Part shown: one piece after another, positions 9,391 through 18,529 of the stretch | Position numbering within the stretch: the stretch's first letter is position 1 | Layout: the number at the start of each line of letters is the position of its first letter | NCBI RefSeq assembly: GCF_000485595.1 | Contig: NW_014577076.1 | Coordinates: forward strand, 756,239-777,154 | DNA length: 20,916 nucleotides | Direction of reading: 5' to 3' | Source: Priapulus caudatus | Lineage: Eukaryota; Priapulida; Priapulimorpha; Priapulimorphida; Priapulidae | Position numbers and translations under genes: made by a program | Notes under the pieces: model-generated | Databases searched by the model: none | What the model saw: only the letters and a program-made list of their open reading frames with translations | Told to the model about the DNA's origin: nothing

Positions 9391-10210
9391 TGACGTTCGT
9401 TTACTTTACATTACTTACTTTACGTACATTACTTACATTACTTACTACTACTTACATTACTTACTTTACGTTCGTTTACTTTACTACGACGATTACTTTG
9501 CTTTTGACGTTCGTTTTTGCTTGCTTGCGTGCAACACCTTCGCTAAACCAGTTTTACCCTGCAGGATACATTTTGCGATAACTCTCTCACGTGAAAACCT
9601 GTGACGTTGTCACCGTAAGACGTGAAGTAACGATAGGAAGGTGTTACCATCGAGTGGCAACCTGTGCAAGGCCACGCCAGCGGAGCGCGAGGAGGAGGAG
9701 GCTGCGGTTGGAGGCGGCGTCTATAGTCATGCTAGAGCGTGCTAAATGCTGGAGCGGCGCGCACTGCTGCTCGCTTACGCAGGGTAAATCTGCGTGAAAA
9801 GCATACGTCTACGTCGGCTAGGTGACTGTGGGAAACGTGAAGCCGTGCCGTGCGCGCATATGCAGATGCTCCATCACGTGAAACCCGACTGTCTGCCTAC
9901 ATTGAAGCTGTGGTCGTCATTTGAGGCGAGATGCTCAGCAACGTTTAAGCTGTTATCAGCATATCGATAACTGACTGGAACGGAGGCACTTCGACGTCGT
10001 GTGATGTGTTCGCATGAACCTATACAGTTCGGCTGAAATCATCAGGCTAGACCAGGTCCTCGTCACGGGGTTTCAAAGCCACGGGGTAGTGGTGGTATGT
10101 GACTGCGCGAAGGTGCGTGACAGTCATTGTATAAGTATATATATCGCATCGTGAACATTTTATACACGCTGACGAGCGTGCGAGGCTGGATCTCCGCACA
10201 GTTTCACGTG
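9186..10210. promoter_or_regulatory. Cluster of four CACGTGAA octamers (E-box-like)
   Basis: CACGTGAA occurs at 9186-9193, 9588-9595 and 9875-9882, with its complement TTCACGTG at 10203-10210. Two further copies lie at 13641-13648 and 16998-17005. CACGTG is the canonical E-box bound by many basic helix-loop-helix factors. Both strands of a 21-kb random sequence would hold about 0.6 copies of an 8-mer, so six is an excess and four within about 1 kb is a cluster. No gene start is identifiable nearby, so any regulatory role is inference. Confidence 0.3.
9391..9516. repeat. TTACATTACTTACTTTACG-type degenerate tandem repeat
   Basis: A run of TTACATTACTTAC-like words occupies about 9401-9485. It is bracketed by a 17-bp direct repeat, ACGTTCGTTTACTTTAC, at 9393-9409 and 9468-9484, 75 bp apart. 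The word TGACGTTCGTTT also recurs at 9391-9402 and 9505-9516. This looks like slippage expansion inside a short duplicated segment. The Thr/Leu-rich open frame over it (9291-9581) is repeat-driven. Confidence 0.8.
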
Positions 10211-11678
10211 CACGACGTTTCTGCGTGGCGGGCGCCGTGGTAACGAGCAGTCCACTATGGACGGACGACGCTAGATTTGCGCATTTCGAGTCGAGAATTA
10301 CCGCTAACACTTGAGAACAAGTCGCCATGACAACCCAATGCTGCTTGCAGATACAGGTAATCGCGTGCTTTAGCTGTGTGACGGTGTTGTTATCTGTACC
10401 TCTCATTTCTGGCGAGCAGCATGTGTCTTCACGTTGACAGAGTCAGTAAAGCTGCATATCTATCGCTCACTGTGCGTGTTGTCTCTTTTTTTGTAACGTC
10501 GTAAACCCCTTTCGTTTTAACCATTTTGTTTAAGGCGCGCGTGCGGTTCATTATATTGCATCCGATTGCGTCATATGGAGCGAATTCTTTTGAAGCCAGC
10601 AAACTGAAAATGAGATCCCCCCGCCACACACACCAACCCAACAGAGCCGAGTGTTCGAATTTTCATTACCAAATTACAGCCTGCACTCCCTGTGCTACGG
10701 CGCATGGTAAATTTGATGTTTTTTCGGCGAAATTTGTTCGTTCCCAATTGCAACCGAATGACTTGCGGTTGGCATTTGCCTACTAGACGATGGGAGCCAT
10801 TTTGGCGTATCGTTTTTTTGCTATATTGAGGTTTGTTTCTCCATTCAAATCGATGGCGCTGTTCATAGCGTGCGCGTTCATGGCAAACCATACACGTACG
10901 TGCATATATGTTTCTTTCTAAATGCGAGTTGGTTATCGAGCTGGAATACTGTATTCAAAAGGTCGAGGGAATGTGGCTATAATAAATGTTCACAAGGAGC
11001 TACATGAATTCAAGAATGGAATTGGGAGTGCATGATATCGTTTGGGAGGTTAATGTTGGTTATCGTTGCGCAGTTCGATATCTATGAGCTTGGGCAGCCG
11101 TGTTAGCCGCTACAGCTACTATACCTTCGGCCGCAGGCATAAACCTCAAGAACCCATCAAGGAGATCAAGCTGATTTCCCAGATTTCCTATATAACCGGG
11201 GGTGTTTCACGTTGCACGCGCTGCCGTTAACGTGTAAATACTTCGCTTAGATATATCCTCCATGTGAGCTCTTGCAGGCGTAGTGTTCCGGGAAAAACAC
11301 TTAGCCGTTGTCAATTGCATAAGTAATGTAGCATGAGTAATGTTAGATAAGTAATGTCAATGGCATGTTATGTTTAAATATCGGTTAATACGCTCGTTCG
11401 GTTGCATCTGGATTGTGTGAATTTGAACGGTAATGCCATGACTATTGTCTCAAGACTGTTTTTTTCAGAGATCTTATGAAAGCAGCAATACATGCGAGTT
11501 TAATGTATTTCTACAACATAGATGAGCTCAACAGTGTATATATAGACATAGCTAAAGGTATATTTGCGATGTGATCTCGAGTGTACGTAAGTTTATATAC
11601 ATTGTTCGTTCGCGTGGCTTACCCAAATGTCAATACACTGGTATAACTGTCTCCTACCTGCGTGGTGACAGGATGCTT
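9517..11678. other. Unassigned sequence, no credible gene
   Basis: About 2.2 kb of mixed composition. Overlapping small frames around 10047-10891 (up to 119 codons, both strands) have no domain, repeat or signal I recognise, and their lengths are near chance for the local GC. A minor three-fold repeat of the word AGTAATGT lies at about 11318-11362. No tRNA or structured RNA could be completed. A gene with short exons could be hidden here and cannot be excluded by eye. Confidence 0.5.
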
Positions 11679-12168
11679 TTAAAGCCGCACAATGCGCATC
11701 CAAACGCTAATTTTTCCAGTACTAGACTAGCAAACACTTCGTGGCATGCATAATCACACTACCTTATGACAAAATAAACTCTAGTTGCTCCCATTTCACT
11801 GCGCGTTTGCTTAAAACCCACAAGAAAGAGGTGAGAAAACTGGCATTCTGGCGCTAACGCCGGCTTATTTGCTAAACAATATAGCCTCGAAGTGGTTAGG
11901 GTGACGTCACATGTTTTTATCTTTGCTACACCCGTACCGCTGTACCGCAGCACCGCTGCACGGTTGCTTGGGAAAACTGTCAACAACATCGGAGAATTTG
12001 AACAACATTGGAGGTATTTTCAAATACCTTTTATAAGACAACGCGCAGTGAAATGGGAGAAACTAGAGTTTATTTTGCCATAAGGTAGTGTGATTATGCA
12101 TGACACGAAGTATTTGCTAGTCTAGTACTGGAGAAATAAGCGTTTGGATGCGCATTGTGCGGCTTTAA
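11679..12168. mobile_element. Non-autonomous inverted-repeat DNA transposon (MITE-like), TTAA flanked
   Basis: The left arm (11679-11807) and right arm (12040-12168) are reverse complements over about 129 bp with about six mismatches by hand, roughly 95% identity. The ends read AGCCGCACAATGCGCATCC inward from a TTAA at 11679-11682, mirrored to a TTAA at 12165-12168. TTAA duplications are the hallmark of the piggyBac superfamily, but the tips do not start with the CCC usual there, and a TA duplication with tips AAGCC would fit equally. The centre (11808-12039) encodes no transposase. It contains a palindrome GTGACGTCAC (11901-11910) and a short hairpin AGGTATTTTCAAATACCT (12012-12029). The element is about 482 bp, presumably mobilised in trans by a related autonomous copy. 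Confidence 0.88.
11901..11910. promoter_or_regulatory. CRE-like palindrome GTGACGTCAC inside the MITE
   Basis: A perfect 10-bp palindrome containing the cAMP-response-element octamer TGACGTCA, bound in animals by CREB/ATF-type factors. It sits near the middle of the transposon interior. Whether it is used is unknown, but as cargo of a mobile element it could spread a binding site. Confidence 0.3.
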
Positions 12169-13265
12169 GGGTTGCCGTGGCGACAGTAGTATGATCTGCT
12201 GTTTTGATATTCTCTACTGGCGTAATCCTCCCTTTTCGTCATCACTCCACTGCCGTACCTAGCTGCTCAAGGAGCTGCGTGGCGTGGTTGGAAGTGGCCA
12301 AAACTTGTTGATTTACGGTTTAACTAAGATTAGTTCTCATGGTGGTTACCCGGCCTATTTGCATTGTTGCGTTCGGGAGTATTGATGCCACATGGGAGTA
12401 TTCATTTATATGATAATCTCAAGCGTTGAATGCAAACGAAAAGACGTTCATAATTCGTGTGCATTATCCCGAGGAAGGATGAAAGATGCTAATAATACGC
12501 GGTCGATGGAAATGAAAGAAGTGGAAAATCGTCGTCGCTGGGTCCGAGCCGGTGGCTGAATGATGTCAGGCGATGCACATGCTCCCCTATGTGGTTTACA
12601 TATATGGTAACTATACGCGGCTGTGGTGCGTGAATTCTAGACGTGGCTTATGGATTTAACACGCTGGTTCAACGCATCGCTCAATCCGCACACAGCTCTC
12701 ATACATGGCTTCTATATGGTGGCGTTCATGGTCGGCTTTTATACATGGCGTGCACGCTGACACGCAGGCTGCGCTGCGCTGTAGGTAAAGCGCCTACCTG
12801 CCGCAACCAGGTCTCGTTAATTTAAAATAACACGTTACGCTAAAAAAAATTACGTATTCCGCGTGTTGAGAAAACAAAGCGGGTAGCGGGAACGGCGACT
12901 GCCGATAGCAAGGTAAATAGCATTCCATTACGGCTCCGTTATGTTGACTCTACACGTTTGACATCACTACAAAATCGCTATCAGTCGATAAAGCGTTGGT
13001 AGGCAGTAGCATAAGGCATGCATGCAGGACTGTGAATACAAGTAGCTGCGTCACCTTACAGACCTCGCTCTTAATAGTTCCCCGATCTCGTCTGTCCATT
13101 AAGTAAAGTGCTTTTGCCGTGCTTCCTGCCATAAAGAGAGAACCGGAGCTATTAAATGTAGAACAAGTGGCGAGCTTTATGAGATAAATATGTAATATTT
13201 ATATTGGATATTTGGCACAGAAGCAACGTGAAAGTGGGTAATCATAGTAGAAAGAACGATGGATG
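12169..13265. other. Unassigned sequence, no gene recognised
   Basis: Mixed-composition DNA right of the transposon. Open frames are at most about 60 codons with no recognisable product. There is no tandem repeat, tRNA-like element or clear inverted repeat that I could confirm. Confidence 0.55.
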
Positions 13266-13390
13266 TGCAGGGGGTATAGATAGGAAGAAGAGAGAGCGAG
13301 AAAGAAAGGGGGAGAAAGAAAAAGAGAAAGAACGAGATCGAGAGCTATAGATAGCAAGAGAAAGAGATAGGAAGGGAGACGTAGATGACG
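13266..13390 (+). repeat. Purine-rich (GA/AAAG) tract
   Basis: A strongly purine-biased stretch on the plus strand made of AGAGAGAGCG, GAAAGAAAG and GAGAAAGA words. It is less regular than the tract at 3990-4080. The reverse-strand Ser/Phe/Leu frame (13242-13475) reflects this composition and is not treated as a gene. Confidence 0.8.
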
Positions 13391-13789
13391 ACGAAAACGG
13401 AGACAGGATCAGGCAGGTGGGGACGTGTGGATGTATGCTTGCGGTCAGGCCTAAAACGTTTTTTAGTAATCCCACATTATTAATACGAATGAACCTTTTT
13501 TATATTAATATTTTCTATGTGTTTTGTGATGCTTCGTATGTTGTTACATTCTCTCGTATGATTTTCGATTTCACTGTGACAGTTTTCGAATCTGTTGCAG
13601 CAGTTGCAGCGCCTTAAACTCAAACGAGAAAATACTGTCACACGTGAATGTCTACGTTTCCGAACTGGATATTATTGACTCTATTTTCGTTAAAGTTCAT
13701 GCGTTTGCGAACAAAAGTGGCTCTACCGTAGTAGATATGTCAGTCTTCGATATCATTTGTTGGCTGGCTGTCAGACTGAGTATGTGCGT
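13391..13789. other. Unassigned sequence with an imperfect inverted pair
   Basis: Contains an imperfect inverted pair: CACTGTGACAGTTTTCG (13572-13588) against CGAGAAAATACTGTCACACGTG (13625-13646), the second of which includes a CACGTGAA octamer start. No gene is recognised. Small frames at 13417-13617 and 13644-13958 run into the adjacent repeat and lack domains. Confidence 0.45.
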
Positions 13790-13945
13790 GCGTTCGAGCG
13801 TGAGTACATGTGTACATGTGTGCCTGCGCTCGCGCGCGTGTGTGTGTGGGCGAGCGTTTGTGTGCGCGCGTGCGTGCGCGCGTGCGCCTAAGTGGGGTGG
13901 TGTGTGTATGTGTGCGTGCATGCGCATGCGAGTGTGCCCATGTAC
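13790..13945. repeat. GT/GC alternating purine-pyrimidine tract, Z-DNA prone
   Basis: Built of GTGCGCGCGTGCG, TGTGTGTG and GCGCGTGC blocks with short interruptions. This is the complementary-strand composition of the ACGC tract at 3183-3500, so the same class of repeat occurs twice in opposite orientation. Several overlapping Cys/Val/Arg or His/Thr/Arg frames on both strands come from it. Confidence 0.85.
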
Positions 13946-14627
13946 GTGTTCGTTGTAGAACGCGTGTAGCACGTTCTGTCATCATGAGTGCACAATTCTG
14001 CCCGTCGGCTTTTGTCGAGGGTTAGAATGAAACAATCGTGAATTAGAGTTCCATTCACTGAACGTAATCATAGAAATCACATTCTCTTTGTTATTCGATA
14101 TGCTGTAGCTAGGCTCGTGAATATGTTGATATCGATTCATGCCATATATATTTTACGTCATGTTTCATTGTTGAAATAGTATGGGCAGCATTCGCGCGCG
14201 TGTGTCGCGCTACGGCGACACAGAGGAATGCCGCAGAGACGCTTGGCCGTCGCCGGTGTGCAGAACCTTTTGATGCCGGCCAGCTACCCGCCGTCCTAAG
14301 TAGCGTAATTGGCGGAGTGACCACCCGCGGCCAATGTCTGTGATCGGCGTAATTGCCAGAATTCTGAGACCGTAATGGCTTCTTTAGTCGGGGGAGAAGC
14401 CGGCGAATTCTCGCTAATTGAACCTATCACGTATCGCGCCTGCTGGCACCGTCGTCACGGCGCACACTCTCCACTGTAAGGAGGGGGAGCCACCGCTGTG
14501 CTGCCGGTCGTCTGCCTGCGTGCGCGCGGGCAGCGCTAGTGCTTCTATACTTACTACTCCTGCCTTTCAGTCAACAGCCGTGCGACGTGACCGTGGTTGC
14601 GTGGGAGCTGCGTATAGATTGCGGGGT
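13946..14627. other. Unassigned CpG-rich sequence
   Basis: Balanced composition with frequent CpG around 14190-14340. A 12-bp near-repeat GCGTAATTGGC / GCGTAATTGCC recurs about 42 bp apart near 14303 and 14345. No domain is recognised in any frame. A 237-codon forward frame begins at 14418 but has no similarity I can name and runs into a tandem repeat further on. Confidence 0.5.
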
Positions 14628-14684
14628 CCTTGTCTTCTGTCTTCTGTCTTCTTGTCTTTCTTATTGTCTGTCTTCTTTTTCTTA
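14628..14684. repeat. TCTTCTG pyrimidine microsatellite
   Basis: Irregular TGTCTTCTGTCTTCT-like repeats covering about 57 bp. It is a small precursor in style to the large polypyrimidine domain downstream and has no coding signal. Confidence 0.7.
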
Positions 14685-14764
14685 TACCGGACGCGTTTAC
14701 GACCTACTTGTAATAAGGACGTTGTTATACACTGTGTGCACCGCGCAGGCCGGGTAGTTTCTGC

Positions 14765-14960
14765 GTACCGGATGTATTGCGGAGGTCGTGGTTTTATACC
14801 GGATACATTGCGGAGGCAGGGGCGTTGTTTTATAATGGAAGTAGTTCGAGTGTCATTGTTTTACACTGGAAGTATCGCCCGGGTCGTTGTTTTACCGGAG
14901 GTAGTGCGTGACGTCTTGTTGTACAGGAACCGATGCGGGTGTTGTTGTACGCGGTGTAGA
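14765..14960. repeat. Degenerate ~31-bp tandem repeat
   Basis: A motif of the form TTGTTTTA then ACCGGA then GTATTGCGGAGG recurs with the ACCGGA position at about 14767, 14798, 14834, 14865, 14894 and 14923, and a weaker last one near 14949. Spacings are 31, 36, 31, 29, 29 and 26 bp. The units are strongly diverged. Unlike the satellites, the changes are mostly substitutions, consistent with an old array. It lies inside the forward frame 14418-15131, which weakens that frame as a gene. Confidence 0.7.
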
Positions 14961-15282
14961 TTATCACATCACTGCACAGTATACGGCAAATATCCCTACT
15001 ATTCCACCACGCTCGTTTGTTATACACATGCGCATATTTTGCACATTCTCTCATTAATTTTTGTATCAAATTCACGGCGAGATAATCACGCGGCTGTTGT
15101 ACGTGACAAAACAATAGCCTATCGTAATTGAATGGGGTGTCTGAAAAAAACACAAAAGTGCATAGAATCTGCCGTGCGTGCGCGGAGAATGCGTTATTAA
15201 ATGTGGGCGTGTTTGGAATCGAACTACTGTCTGAGTAGGGCTGACTGCTGCGTGCCTCCTACCTCCACTTGCGCCCCACTCC
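14961..15282. other. Unassigned sequence
   Basis: No gene or repeat is recognised. It leads into the pyrimidine-rich domain with a short CCTCC-rich stretch at about 15257-15275. Confidence 0.5.
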
Positions 15283-16266
15283 TTGACTCATATGACTCCA
15301 CTTCGATTCCATTCCATTTCCATTCTTCTTTCTCCTCCTCCTTCTCTTCCTGCTAACCACTCTCTCGATATTCGGCCTCTTCAAAAATCTCGCTTTGTTC
15401 ACATTCCTCAGTTTCTCCCATTCTCACACCGCTGTTTATCCCTTCCGCTTCCGTTCGCGCGCCTCTCTCTCTCTCTCCTTCTCACAAACACGCTCTACCT
15501 CTCCCTCTCCCTCTCCCTCTCCCTCTCTCTCTGCTCTGCTCGCCTCTGCGCATCTTCCTCTCCCTCTTCCTCTCCGCCCCTAATCTGCTCCTCTCGGCTT
15601 CGTCCGTTGCCTTCTTCCCTCTCACGCTGCTGCTCTTGCGCTCTCCCTATCCCTTTCCATTTCCCCCTCTCTCTATAGAGCTTGTCTCTGGGCCTCTTTC
15701 CATATCTCTTCTGCCCAATTCTTGTCTCGTCCTCCATCTCGTGCCCCCGCTCGCTCTCTCTATTCTCTCTCTCTCTCTCTTTTTCTACTGCTTCTCGTCG
15801 TCTCTCTTCCTCTCTCTGGTCGTCTGCATTCTCTCGTCTCTAATGTCTTTGCTCTTCGTCTCTCTCTCTGCTCTTCTCTCTCGTGCATCTTCTCTCTATT
15901 TCCTCTCGTCTCTGTCTCTCTCTATGTCTCTCTCTCTCTCTCTGCTCTTCGTCGCTCTTCATCTTTTCTCTTTCTCGGCTCTCATCTCTCTCTGTCTCTC
16001 TCTCTCTTTTTTCCTCTCTCTTCTGTCCCTCTTTCTATGCCTCTCTGTTAGCGTCAGGTGTTTTCCAACATCTCATTCTCCTTCATGGGATTCGCTCTCG
16101 GGCTGGCTTCCCCCGCTATGCCCGCCCCCCGTCTCTTTCTCGTGCTCTTTCTTCTCTCTCTCTCTCTCGTCTCTTCTCTTCTCTTCTCCTGAGGGTCTCC
16201 TCTCTTTTCTTGCTCTCTCTCTCTTCTCACCCTCTCTATCTCTCTCTCTTAGATAGAGAGGGTATA

Positions 16267-16297
<31 letters not shown>

Positions 16298-16340
16298 ATC
16301 TATCTCTCACTGTTCTGCTGTCTGTCAGCTGCGTCCGTGG
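15283..16340 (+). repeat. Polypyrimidine (CT/TCTC) domain of about 1 kb
   Basis: Over about 1,050 bp the plus strand is overwhelmingly C and T, made of CTCTCTCT runs with CTTCTC, CCTCTC and TCGTCTC variants. A 13-bp inverted pair ACCCTCTCTATCT (16229-16241) and AGATAGAGAGGGT (16251-16263) interrupts it with the only clear purine run. Homopurine-homopyrimidine DNA of this length can form intramolecular triplex. Three forward frames stay open as Ser/Leu/Phe-rich strings (up to 206 codons at 15636-16256) and one reverse frame as Arg/Glu; these are artefacts of composition. Confidence 0.93.
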
Positions 16341-17176
16341 GTGATTGATGAAGCCTCTCTTATAGAACAAGGCAGCGATGCACAGCACGATAGTCTATAT
16401 ATGCGACTCTGGTCTTCTAAGCGCTGGCATTACTAACCGGCCAGTCTTCCTGCCCTCATTTCATCGCATGGGAATTGAGCGGCCATTTTGGAAAATTTCA
16501 TTAGAAAGGTCGTCTCGTGCAGCGGCGTCCATTATGAGAATGAAGTCGAGTGCTTTAGTTCGGAGATTTGCGATGCTAAATTGCCAGCCATTATCTGGAG
16601 AAATCAACGTCAGGCTCATGCAGGGCCTCGTATCTCGTGTAAGCGCTGTTTAGTATGCATCGGTGGGGCTTCTTCTCAGAAACCTCGTCCATTTGCTATT
16701 TCTACGATGGTGGATGATGGGATCCATCGCGTCAGGCGGCAGAAGCCCTCCCCATGTCTATCCTCCCCGCGTATACGATGTGTGGCCATCAAATCAGTAA
16801 CGTGTATAGTTATGCATATTGTGCATAGTGCATAGTTAATAAGTAATAGTGTATGCATGGTGTATGTAGAGTTATAGGTTCGGAGTGTGTCAGCGAAATT
16901 TTAACGAACACGTTTGCACATGCACACGCTCACACATCGCGCGCCATTGGTCTAATAGGTTAATATCTCTCGATATTATCATGCAAGCATGCAGTCGCAC
17001 GTGAATAATAATTACATGCGTGGTCTTTGGGAGAACATTAGCTGACGTAGCTTCGAGTGTTCACACATCACCTGTTTGAACGAGTTGGCTTACATCTCAG
17101 ATAAGTTACAAACGTAGTTATTGAGTTTATTTTTGAAATTACATTACATTTCTTTGCGCACTCTTTTTAAAAACTG
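16341..17176. other. Unassigned sequence with two small overlapping frames
   Basis: Two forward frames (16378-16653 and 16488-16835) overlap in different phases. Neither has a domain, repeat or signal peptide that I recognise, and at 91 and 115 codons they are near chance. A run of ATGCATATTGTGCATAGTGCATAG words lies near 16812-16836. The octamer CACGTGAA is at 16998-17005. An exon of an unrecognised gene cannot be excluded. Confidence 0.45.
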
Positions 17177-17530
17177 TCATCACCACCACCACAACTATCA
17201 CCACCACTATCACCACCACTATCACCACCACTATCACCACCACTACCTTCATCACCACCAACACCACCACCAACACCACCAACACCGCCAACACCACCAA
17301 CACCACCAATACTGCCACCAACACCAACACCACCACCACCACTGCCACTACCACTACCACTACCACTACCACTACCACTACCACTACCACTACCACTACC
17401 ACTACCACTACCACTAACACCAGCACCAGCACCACTACCACCAACACCAACACCAACACCAACACCAACACCAAAGCCAACACCAACACCAACACCACTC
17501 CCGCCGTTACAACCGCTATCGCCATCACCA
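17177..17530 (+). repeat. CAC-based triplet/hexamer repeat in successive blocks
   Basis: The tract is layered: CACCACTAT nonamers first (about 17180-17245), then CACCAACAC blocks, then a nearly pure CCACTA hexamer run (about 17343-17412), then CACCAACACCAACACC (about 17441-17495). It ends as CGCCATCACC. Each block is a different expanded unit of the same CAC/CCA root. The forward frame reads His/Tyr repeats and the reverse frames read Val/Leu or Gly/Ser repeats. Several frames being open at once marks it as a simple repeat. Confidence 0.92.
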
Positions 17531-18529
17531 CCGCCATCACGCAACTATTTTTACGCCGGTTCCAGCAACAGCTGCAGCAACAGTAAAGGACCAACGTTTC
17601 TACATGCGCCTTTCTATATCGCCAGCGGCCAGCCGCGCTTGCCATTGTATACAGTATTAAACAGCGACTATAAAGTGCTTCGACTGAAGAAAGATGATTC
17701 CTGCATTTATTGATAAACATTTTATTTTTAATGCGCTACATTAGCATTTACACACGGTAAAATATTCGAGATTATGCGCGTCATTGTGATGTCGCGGAGC
17801 GTTTGCCGCGAAGTGCACTCGTTCGCTCATTCAAAATTCTTGGGGGTTTTCACTTTTCACCATATTTATGCAATAATATAAAAATATATTTATATTGGAT
17901 AGCAGTAGGCCTTATGTAGGGCATTACATGGATGTGATGGAATAATGGTCCGGCTAAAATAAATAAATATATCATGCGTTGTTATTTAAAATCGTTGCTC
18001 CGTAGTAATATTCTCGATGTTTCTGCATCCCTGCTTCTAGCCCGGCCATATCTGCTCGGCGTACAGCATTTAAATGATGACTTAATGTTTCTCTCTTCAA
18101 ATTAAGTTAACTCTCCGTTAAGTTATTCCTTGGTGTTTGCGATGCTACATATGAAAGTTATTAGTTGGCGCTGAGTTGATCGACTGGCAGGCAGCGGGCG
18201 GCTGCAGACAAGATGCCGGGAGAGGAGAGAGAAAAGAGCAGACGGGGAGGAGGAGAGCGTACGCTAAATCACGCATAGACATGCGGGAGTAATGCGCGGA
18301 TGCCGCGGGCTATGAGAATATAGCTGGTCTTAGTTCGGGGGGTGATATCGATGTCGAGGAGCATCTTCGCGACGCGTCGTCTTGTGCAATTTCTTACGTA
18401 CGTCGGCGTGCGCTGTGACACCCTAGCGTGCACGACCGTGGTGCCCTCACACAGCACGCAGCACTGTGCACCGGCGTGCCCGAGTATGCAGCAATCACCA
18501 GCCCACTCTGCGTATACCTCGCCCCGCTC
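17531..18529. other. Unassigned AT-leaning sequence
   Basis: Contains AT-rich patches (about 17870-17900 and 17955-17975) and a purine-rich patch near 18215-18260. No domain or RNA is recognised. Frames entering from 18342 are opened by the downstream satellite. Confidence 0.5.

Noticed and set aside
10526-10891. Overlapping forward and reverse frames of 86 and 106 codons
   Set aside because: I looked for a zinc-binding THAP-like pattern and found no consistent Cys/His spacing; lengths are near chance.
11759-12083. Small frames inside the MITE
   Set aside because: They lie in or between the inverted arms, mirror each other in part, and show no transposase motif.
14418-15131. 237-codon forward open frame, the longest that is not wholly in a repeat
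   Set aside because: No recognisable domain, odd Cys/Arg/Val composition, and its second half lies in a degenerate 31-bp tandem repeat. It could hide an exon but is not supportable as a gene.
15210-15260. Possible reverse-strand tRNA T-arm (GTTCGATTCC)
   Set aside because: The T stem does not pair and no anticodon or acceptor stem could be completed.
15283-16344. Ser/Leu-rich forward frames and an Arg/Glu reverse frame
   Set aside because: They follow from CT/GA composition alone and overlap in several phases.
17121-17720. His/Tyr-rich forward frame and Val/Leu or Gly/Ser reverse frames
   Set aside because: Produced by CAC-based simple repeats; several frames are open at once.
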